Part shown: piece by piece, positions 54,150 to 61,391 of the stretch
Numbering within the stretch: the first letter of the stretch is position 1
Layout: each line of letters starts with the position of its first letter
Assembly (NCBI GenBank): GCA_964035575.1
Contig: OZ037851.1
Location: 186,001-250,000, forward strand
DNA length: 64,000 bases
Source of the DNA: Rhynchopus sp. YZ270_cl-10
Taxonomy: Eukaryota > Euglenozoa > Diplonemea > Diplonemida > Diplonemidae
Direction: 5' to 3'
Translations under genes and position numbers: made by a program
The notes under the pieces: model-generated
What the model was told of the DNA's origin: nothing
The model's input: the letters and a program-made list of their open reading frames with translations, nothing else
The model's database searches: none

Positions 54150-57100
54150 CTAGAATGTCGGAAACTGGGCCTTCAACTGACCTCTGGTCGAAAGGATTGG
54201 GTTGGATGTGTTGCCGGTGTATGGAGCATGTGGAGGGGGTGTTGTGAAGAGCTCGAGGGAGACGCGTACGGCGGTAGGCTCGTCGAACATGCTGTGGGCC
54301 CAGCCTTCGAGCTCTGTTTTTGTGACAGTCATGACTTCGTCTGCGACACGTTGTGCGCGGGACCAGTCGTGGGTGTTGGTGATGATGGCATTCCATGGGG
54401 CCCAAATCTCGTCCTCCATTGTGGTCGGCTTCTTCAACAAAATGCTGCGAACCGAATCGCGAAGCTGTTCAAAGCCGGTGTCCGTCTCAGCATCGATGTC
54501 GCGTGTGATGTTCGCCAGGTGGCTGTCCAACGTCGCTTCGTACTCAGCCGCAGTCTCCTGCCCCGACAACCGGCACTTCACTAAACGCACATTGAATTCC
54601 GTTGACAGATAGCACACCTTCCCAGGGAAGAAGCGTGATAACAGCAGACTCCGTGCCTCCACCTCAATCGTGTCGACGCCAAGCACCAGCGCAGTGAACG
54701 TCGCGTCGTGCGTGGTGTTCGCCTGCGCCTGCACAATGTAGAAACCAGGCGCCGGCTTGGTGAACTGACTCTGCACGGTGGGCACCACCGCAGGCTCGGA
54801 CCCAGCACAGAACCCTGTCTTCGTGATTGCCTTTTGGTATGAGAAGAGCACACCCAAGGGACCATCAAAGTTGCCGAGGAGAAGCGCTTGGCACATTCCG
54901 GTTGTGTACCCTGTGGACAGTTCCGTGAACACCACATCCGTCATCTTGAGCGTCTCCAACGCTGCAACACGCGATGCAACAGTGGGGACAGGGGTAAGCT
55001 CCTCACGAAGCATGCTGTGCGCAATGTCCTTTGCATCCATGACGTTGAACCCCCACGAGGCACCAATGACTTTGTTAGCTGCCAGACGCGTTTTCGTCTG
55101 CTGGCGGACGAAGTCGAAGCGGGCTTGCTTTCCGTTGGTGGCGTTGTTCATGTACCCGAGAGGGTCACGCAGTGCACTGAGAACCTGCTCCATGAGCTCC
55201 GGCTGGCGGACAAACACACCCGACAGCTGTACATCAATGTAGTTCAAGCTGATCGCCACTTTGCTCGTCATCCCAACCAACCCTGCCGGGTATTTGATCT
55301 GCGCCAGCGCAACGTCAAAAGCAGCCAAATAAACTTCCATGGCAGCATACTTTGCCGCATCAGGTGTGTTGTGCACAACCGGCACCGCATCCCCCCGGTA
55401 CATCCGCACCACAAACTCAGAGAACGGCTTCTCCGTGCCCGCACCCCTCTGGAACCCAACAAACTTCCCGTTGCCATTCCACGTCAGGTTCTTCGGCGTT
55501 CCCACAATGCCAGCAGGCGCAGAAAACCCTGCCTCCGCCTCCTCCACTGTGTAGAGGAAGGGCATGCTTGAGGGGGGGAGGTACACAGCACCTTCCGGCA
55601 GGGGCGCTGTCCAGCTTGCTCTCTGTGCCTCGCTGATGTCGTTTTCGGCGTAAGGGAATTTTGCGTACAGCTCGGTCAGGTCTAAAGGGACAGGAGGGTC
55701 TGGGGTGAGAAGGGTCACAATGCAGTTTTCTGGCGTCATCTTTTCGACAATGCTTGAGACAACGGATGCATCGTATATGCGCTTCTGTGGCGGCTGCAGG
55801 ACGTAGTACGGATTGGCAGGTCTCGTCACCTCGTAGGACATATGGATTATGTGCCAGAACCTCGTTGCTGGGTTGAAGTACCAATTCGCAGCGTCGGCTT
55901 CACGCTTGGCGTTGAACCAGGGCTCGAGGCCTTCCGGTGTCTTTTGTTGTTCCTGCATGAGGGCAACGAAGTTGTAGATGACCTGCATAATGTAGTCCAC
56001 CCGCGCTGCCCCTTCTGGTGTCAACTCAATGACAAACCCGAGCGTCGTGAACCAGCTTGTTGGGTCGTACAGACCTGCGAAGTGCATTTCGATGGCGAGA
56101 CCCTCTTCGCGGAGACGTGCCGAGATACCTCCACTCATCTCTTGCCCAAAGAGGTAGGTGAACACCGAGGCAGGGTCCTCTGGGAACACATCCAGGAGGC
56201 CAAACTCGTTGGGCCACTTCACGTAGAGCTGGTTGATGTCGCCTGCGACAGGCTTCATGTATTGTATCTTCTTTGTGAAGCGTTTGTCTGTGAGGTCTCT
56301 TGTGGGGTTTGCCCCCGTAGGGTAGGCCTGGGGAACGGCCTCAGGGTTGGTGAGCCACAGCGGCTCCTCGGTGGTGGTGGCGGGGCGTGAGACGGTGCCG
56401 AAGGAGGTCTGCAGCATGGCTTCGATATCGTCGAAGGAGTGGTCGCTCTTCACAAGAAGTGTGTACTTATCGAGGTTGTAATTCTTTTCGAAGAATGCTT
56501 TGACCTCATCTTGGAGATTGTGCTTCTCAAGCGCCTCCTTTGTACCGTAGGGGAAGCGGTTGAACGGAGACTTTGGGTTCGACGTAGACACCTCCAACAT
56601 GAACTGCCGCATGGCGTCTGTGCCCAGGGAGTATTCTGTGTTTGTCGCAACAGTCGCAAGCGATGCAGTGACGGAGGTGTTCTTGAAGAGGGGTTTGTCA
56701 AAGTACGAAGCAAACATGTCGAGGGACGTTTTCAAACCGTCGGGCGCGATGATGTAGTAGTACAGTGTATGGTCGCGGGTATCCCAGCTGTTGTAAAATC
56801 CGTCGTTTTTGTCCATGTGTTTCGCGAATCCGTCGGTTTCAGGGTATTTTTCGGATCCATAAATCAAGGATTGGCTGAACACTTGGTTGAGACCGTGGAA
56901 GTCGTCTGGGTCATCTAGGTAGCCTATAGCGGCACTCATGGAGACGTAGCTGGTGGTGGTGGAGGGGTCGGAGATCATCACAGCTTTGACGCAGTTGTTA
57001 AGCTTCACTACTTTGACTTTGTTGGTGTCGTACTTCGATTGGTCGACGTCCATTGATGCCGGGCATGCTGCAGACAAGGTAGGTGCCGGTGGTGTAGGTA

Positions 57101-57353
57101 TCTCTGTTGGCGGTGCGCTGGTGTCCGTTGTCTTTACCATCGGTGCCGCTACAGCATCATCGTCATCGTCGCCGCCCTTCGTCACCAAGACCACAATCAT
57201 GCCAATGACCGCACCCAGCACAATCATCACCGCCAGACCTACACCAATATACACCTTCTTCTGCTTCGAGTTGTCAGGACGGAATGTGCTTGGCTGTTCC
57301 TGGTCCATATCCTCAAACCCAAGCAGCCCTGTCTCGTGATATCCCTCTGCCAT
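54150..57353 (-). CDS. membrane-anchored M16 (insulinase-like) protein with lost zinc motif
   Basis: Predicted 1067-aa type II membrane protein, single exon. One helix at about 34-58 is followed by acidic and Pro/Thr linkers and a four-domain insulinase-type body. The fit to the family is clear: GLNQVFSQSLIYGSEKYPE at about 154-172 aligns with the insulysin segment GLSHFCEHMLFLGTKKYP, and NPKSPFNRFPYGTKEAL with NPKHPFSKFGTGN. In the first segment the catalytic HxxEH is replaced: Q157, S160 and Q161 stand where His, Glu and His should be. It should not bind zinc or cleave peptides, so a binding, scaffold or decoy role outside the cell is more likely. CCTTTCCTCAG ends 19 nt before the ATG. Confidence 0.85.
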   Translation of the reverse strand: MAEGYHETGLLGFEDMDQEQPSTFRPDNSKQKKVYIGVGLAVMIVLGAVIGMIVVLVTKGGDDDDDAVAAPMVKTTDTSAPPTEIPTPPAPTLSAACPASMDVDQSKYDTNKVKVVKLNNCVKAVMISDPSTTTSYVSMSAAIGYLDDPDDFHGLNQVFSQSLIYGSEKYPETDGFAKHMDKNDGFYNSWDTRDHTLYYYIIAPDGLKTSLDMFASYFDKPLFKNTSVTASLATVATNTEYSLGTDAMRQFMLEVSTSNPKSPFNRFPYGTKEALEKHNLQDEVKAFFEKNYNLDKYTLLVKSDHSFDDIEAMLQTSFGTVSRPATTTEEPLWLTNPEAVPQAYPTGANPTRDLTDKRFTKKIQYMKPVAGDINQLYVKWPNEFGLLDVFPEDPASVFTYLFGQEMSGGISARLREEGLAIEMHFAGLYDPTSWFTTLGFVIELTPEGAARVDYIMQVIYNFVALMQEQQKTPEGLEPWFNAKREADAANWYFNPATRFWHIIHMSYEVTRPANPYYVLQPPQKRIYDASVVSSIVEKMTPENCIVTLLTPDPPVPLDLTELYAKFPYAENDISEAQRASWTAPLPEGAVYLPPSSMPFLYTVEEAEAGFSAPAGIVGTPKNLTWNGNGKFVGFQRGAGTEKPFSEFVVRMYRGDAVPVVHNTPDAAKYAAMEVYLAAFDVALAQIKYPAGLVGMTSKVAISLNYIDVQLSGVFVRQPELMEQVLSALRDPLGYMNNATNGKQARFDFVRQQTKTRLAANKVIGASWGFNVMDAKDIAHSMLREELTPVPTVASRVAALETLKMTDVVFTELSTGYTTGMCQALLLGNFDGPLGVLFSYQKAITKTGFCAGSEPAVVPTVQSQFTKPAPGFYIVQAQANTTHDATFTALVLGVDTIEVEARSLLLSRFFPGKVCYLSTEFNVRLVKCRLSGQETAAEYEATLDSHLANITRDIDAETDTGFEQLRDSVRSILLKKPTTMEDEIWAPWNAIITNTHDWSRAQRVADEVMTVTKTELEGWAHSMFDEPTAVRVSLELFTTPPPHAPYTGNTSNPILSTRGQLKAQFPTF

Positions 57354-58260
57354 TATTCCGTAGTATGATTTGCTGAGGAAAGGGTGATTTTAAGCAAAAA
57401 GGAGGCGAAGTAAAGTAGTAGGGTAAGGGGGGGGGGAGGGGCGGATTGGGAATGTAAAGGGGAGGGATAATTGTAGTGTCGGATAACTGTAAACTGGCGG
57501 ATAAAAAAAAACATATGGCCAGTTTTTTCTTCTCAAAAAATGGGGGATAGTTGTAGTGGGGGATAAAAAAAAAGATCGGGTCTTTTGTTTGTGCGCTCAA
57601 AGCCGGGAAAACAAAAAGGTGAAAAAATGTGTTAAACTGAAGTACGGTTGTTGTGGTTAATTGAGTACTCAAAGAAAACAAGCAAGCTTCTGTTTTTTTC
57701 AATCCGTTTTGTTTGCCCTGCAGCGCTGCCTCCAATCTTTTTAGAATTTACAACAAGTTGTTTTATCAAAAAAATCTCTTTTTTTCCATCTGAATATCCG
57801 GGTCAGCAATGTGCTTCGCAGACACCTGAAAAGTACAGAATGAGGGGGGGGGAACACAAAATCGAAAGAATGCATGAGTTTTATTTTTCCTTCAAAACTT
57901 CACACACAACGCTTTTTGGTTTTTGGGAGACACACAAGGTGCCAGGTTCTATGATAAGCACGGAACCACCCTGCACTGTTTGTCATGTTGTTTCCCGTGC
58001 AATACATGGAGAAACGTTTCGCACTCGAAACTAGGGAAAGCTTTTTGATAAAAAATGAACGAAGCACAAAAACCAGCGCGTGTGGAAGAAAGAAGAAGAG
58101 GGAAGATATTGGTGTACCTGGGGTGGATGCAGTTCTACATCCATTTCGTGGTTTGCATCTAATATGCCTACCCCCGCTTCCACTCATCAACCAGATGAAC
58201 GGGGATCATTTATGATACAGACATCCTGAGTGTGGCATGCAGACTTATGTTTCCTTATGT
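57354..58260. other. spacer upstream of the M16 gene
   Basis: No gene seen. It contains G runs near 57430, the dispersed repeat piece 57920-57980 (see 51340-51410) and a piece at 58050-58105 similar to 27893-27955. Confidence 0.4.
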
Positions 58261-59638
58261 GGGTCGATGCGTAAAACCCCCCTCCCCTAAATCTCACTAC
58301 GATTTTTGAGGTTTTACCAGAAATCAGCGCCGAAAACTGCCCAGAACCACCCCCAAAACCATTTTCCGGCGGGTTTTGGGGGCTTTTGGGCAAAAATATA
58401 CTTATTTTGACCCATTTTGGGGTATTTTTGCGTGTTTTTGGGCTATTTTTACTCCCTACCCCCAGAACAGATAGACACATAAAGAATGCCAGGAGTTGGA
58501 CTCAACACAGACGATATAATCGGTGACTCCTCTGACGAGGAGCACGATCCTGTCCCTCAAGAAGAAGAAGAGATGACAGAGGCCCTTCACCGCATGGCTA
58601 AGAGAACGCGGTCTTTTATTTCTTCAGTTTCCTCAGTTTCACATACAACGTGTAAAACCTGTGGTAAGGGGCCACAATACACGTTCATGTCCAAAAAAGC
58701 GTCGCACATCATAAAAAAGACCCCAAAACACCCCCCCAGGGTCCCCAGACCCCCCAAACACCCCTTGTACATGCACCTCGACCTCTCATAGCCTCCCAAC
58801 AGAAATAAAAAATTTTTTCCAAGTTTTCAAAATTTTCCTTTTGTTGTACTTACATATTTGAGACGTACTGCAGCGTCTCCTAGGTGTTTGCGCAAGAAAC
58901 TTTTACTTTATTTTCACTGCTTTCTGTTTATTGTGAGATATGTCGCGCATACTGGGTACAGTACAGCTCTTCCCATTCAATAGCTATATGCTAGATGTCG
59001 TCACCGCTGTCTCTCAAGTTTTGTAATTTTATTTTCTTTTGCGGGTGATCCTATGAGTGATCTCGTGTCCCCCCACCCAACCGTCAAAAACAAACAAATA
59101 CATCATGACCTTTCAAGACCAACCAACTACCTTTCAATAAAAAAAAAAAAAAAATAAAATAAAATCCTTTTGTTTGCTTGCGACACTATTCACTTTTTTC
59201 TCTTTGGTGCTAGGATCACCCTCCCCAGGGCCCCTATCACGTACCTTTCGATCCACCGTGCTCAGGTATGCACGTTTGGGTCCCCTCCCCCATTCCTCCT
59301 TTTCTTTCCCCCTCTTTCTGGCCCCCTGTATTAGCCCCAGATGGGACTGGCTTCCACTATAGCCTTTCCCACACCGCGAGGCAGGGAGAATACCCCGAGC
59401 CCACTTACTTCGCACAAGGATTTGCTCCCTTGTGTTCCAATTATACCCGTTTCGTTGACTGACGAGCGGTAGCGGGAGTAGGACATCTCAACGTAGACTG
59501 CGAAATGGAAGTAAGTTAGGCGGAGGGTGGGCGTGGCGTGGATATATGCTGTTGCGACACGTGATTTTTCCAAGTTTTCAAAAAAAAATCAAAAATCGTA
59601 GTGAAATTTAGGGGAGGGGGGGTTTTACGCATTCACCC
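58261..59638. mobile_element. TIR element of 1.4 kb carrying apparent exons
   Basis: The ends are inverted repeats of about 50 bp: GGGTCGATGCGTAAAACC at the left and, inverted, GGTTTTACGCATTCACCC at the right, extending through CCTCCCCTAAAT and CTACGATTTTTGA. ATGT occurs on both sides (58257-58260 and 59639-59642) as a possible 4-bp target duplication. The interior has gene-like pieces on the plus strand (next entry) but no transposase. The family is not assigned. Confidence 0.65.
58486..59462 (+). CDS. possible multi-exon gene fragment inside the TIR element
   Basis: The first frame starts at 58486 with an acidic protein (MPGVGLNTDDIIGDSSDEEH...) up to a possible GTAAGG donor at 58664. A 52-nt segment 59214-59265 is bounded by a TAG acceptor and a GTATGC donor. 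A third segment, 59335-59462, follows a long pyrimidine tract ending TTAG. Segments two and three join in frame (PYHVPFDPPCS, then GTGFHYSLSHTARQGEY, ending NYTRFVD). The join from the first to the second piece is not in phase, so a middle exon may be missing from my model. The product is unrecognised. It may be host sequence captured by the element or the element's own gene. Confidence 0.35.
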
Positions 59639-59692
59639 ATGTTATGTTTTTAAAAATTTTAACTTTTTTTGACCAATTGTTGGAATGGCTTA

Positions 59693-60227
59693 CTGGGGGG
59701 GAGCTATTAAAGTATACGTATACTTTATTCGGCGGGAATTACTGCTTAAATGGCCAAAAAACGAAAAGGGAAAAAAAAAAAAAAATCACTGTTATTTTGG
59801 GGTTTCTAGTGGCCGAAACCTCGCGAAAACACCACCATTGACATTTTTGGGCCAATCCCAGCCAGTGGTGGGGTCAATGTGGAAAAATGAACAATTTTTT
59901 GGTGACTTAAATTTTCACAAATCTGAACCCCATCAGCACCAATCGTGTAAAAACTGATACACGCGTTATAGGTCAAAAAGACTCGTTTCTCAGCACAAAG
60001 TGACCCCATCACAGCACGCACAGAATCCGGACCACCGAAATCAAAAAAAAAATTTTTCGATTTTTTGTGCAAAACTTGCTGAAAAAATTTTTTAGTAAGA
60101 AAAATGTACACAAAAACCGTATACTTTATTTCACAGATTTCCACGCTCAAAATGGGTTTCCGCGCCGTATACTTTATTACCCCCGTATACTTTATTAGCA
60201 CCGTATACTTTATTAGCCCCCCCCCAG
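59693..60227. mobile_element. TIR element with TA target sites and repeated ends
   Basis: The left end is CTGGGGGGGAGCTATTAAAG and the right end, inverted, is nearly the same. TA lies on both sides (59691-59692 and 60228-60229), as for Tc1/mariner-type insertion. GTATACTTTATT occurs once just inside the left end and four times near the right end as subterminal repeats. The interior has the CCAGTGGTGGGGTCAAT motif seen at 45012 and, in reverse, in the 261-bp tandem repeat. No transposase; non-autonomous. Confidence 0.6.
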
Positions 60228-61391
60228 TAGTTACCACCTGTGCCAGCTCATTCCCCCTGTTTCTTTTTTTTTTTTTTTTTTTTTTGCGGGGTGGCTCACT
60301 TTTCTTCCTTCAATCATTTCAAAAAGGGGGGAGAGGAGAGGCGGGGAGGGGTATGATAAAACAATGGTACTGAACATCCTCGGTATGTTTCTCTTACTTG
60401 AAAAAAAAAGAGTGAAACGTTTATAAGATGACCGTGCCAAGTCACCTCACCAAAAAAATAAAGACGGGTTTTCTGTTGTCGACAATTGCCCATCAAGGAA
60501 AGGGATGGGTTCTGGACGCAACGTCACCTTTTGTTTATTTTTTATTTTTTATTTTTTATGCTTTTTTTTTTTTTTTTACACAACGCATCAGAGGCAAAAC
60601 GGCTTTGACAAAAAGAAAACAAGGTAGAACCAAAACAAAAAAATAGAAACGTTAGCAAGATACTACTCCTGTTCTGATTAGTCACCTTGCATAAAGAGGA
60701 ACACTTAACAGACGAACCTACCTCTCATGGACAAGAAGGATCGTGTTGGGAAGCATTCGGAAGCGGCCACACTAACAACATGCTAAGAGTGTTACTTTTG
60801 GGGGGGGGGTGGCTGTCCGAGGGGAAAAAAAAGGTGAAGTTGATAGTGCAAAACGCTTCTGTAACGCAAGGCACTGAAGAAAAATAACAGAAATGCTGAA
60901 ACACGAACGTGCCTCTCGTACCCACACAACCTTCACCGTCACCAGGGTGGTCCCGAACCGTGCAGTTCTGACATCCATGTTGAGGTTTACGTATGACGTC
61001 CCTGCTTTCCCAAAACAAAAAGGGGGTGGGGAAATCCTTCACAGGGGGGAATCGCTGAATCACTAATGAAAGTGTATGCAAAAATCATACGAAGTGTCCG
61101 TCTCTGACCCAGATGCCTGCACCTTGCTAGTTGCCTAACAGAGACCTTTGCTAGGTGAGAGCCGGTAAAACAACAAGAGAGTTGGATGAGCAGTACATCA
61201 CACTCAAATGAAGCAGTGTTTTCTGAATGCAAAAATGAAAACTGTTAAAAAGAAAGTTTTGACTTGAAATACAGGAAAAATACAAGAAAAAATAAACAAA
61301 AATATAACACCCTCTGTGATAACACGGAGCCAAGGTCAGCTGTTGCAGAGTCCACTCCACGCAAACTGTTTGCATGTGCCTATTATTGTCC
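60228..61391. other. spacer downstream of the surface WD40 gene
   Basis: No gene is supported. It contains class I hairpins at 60424-60449 and 60657-60689, a class II hairpin at 60833-60877 and A/T homopolymers. Confidence 0.45.
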
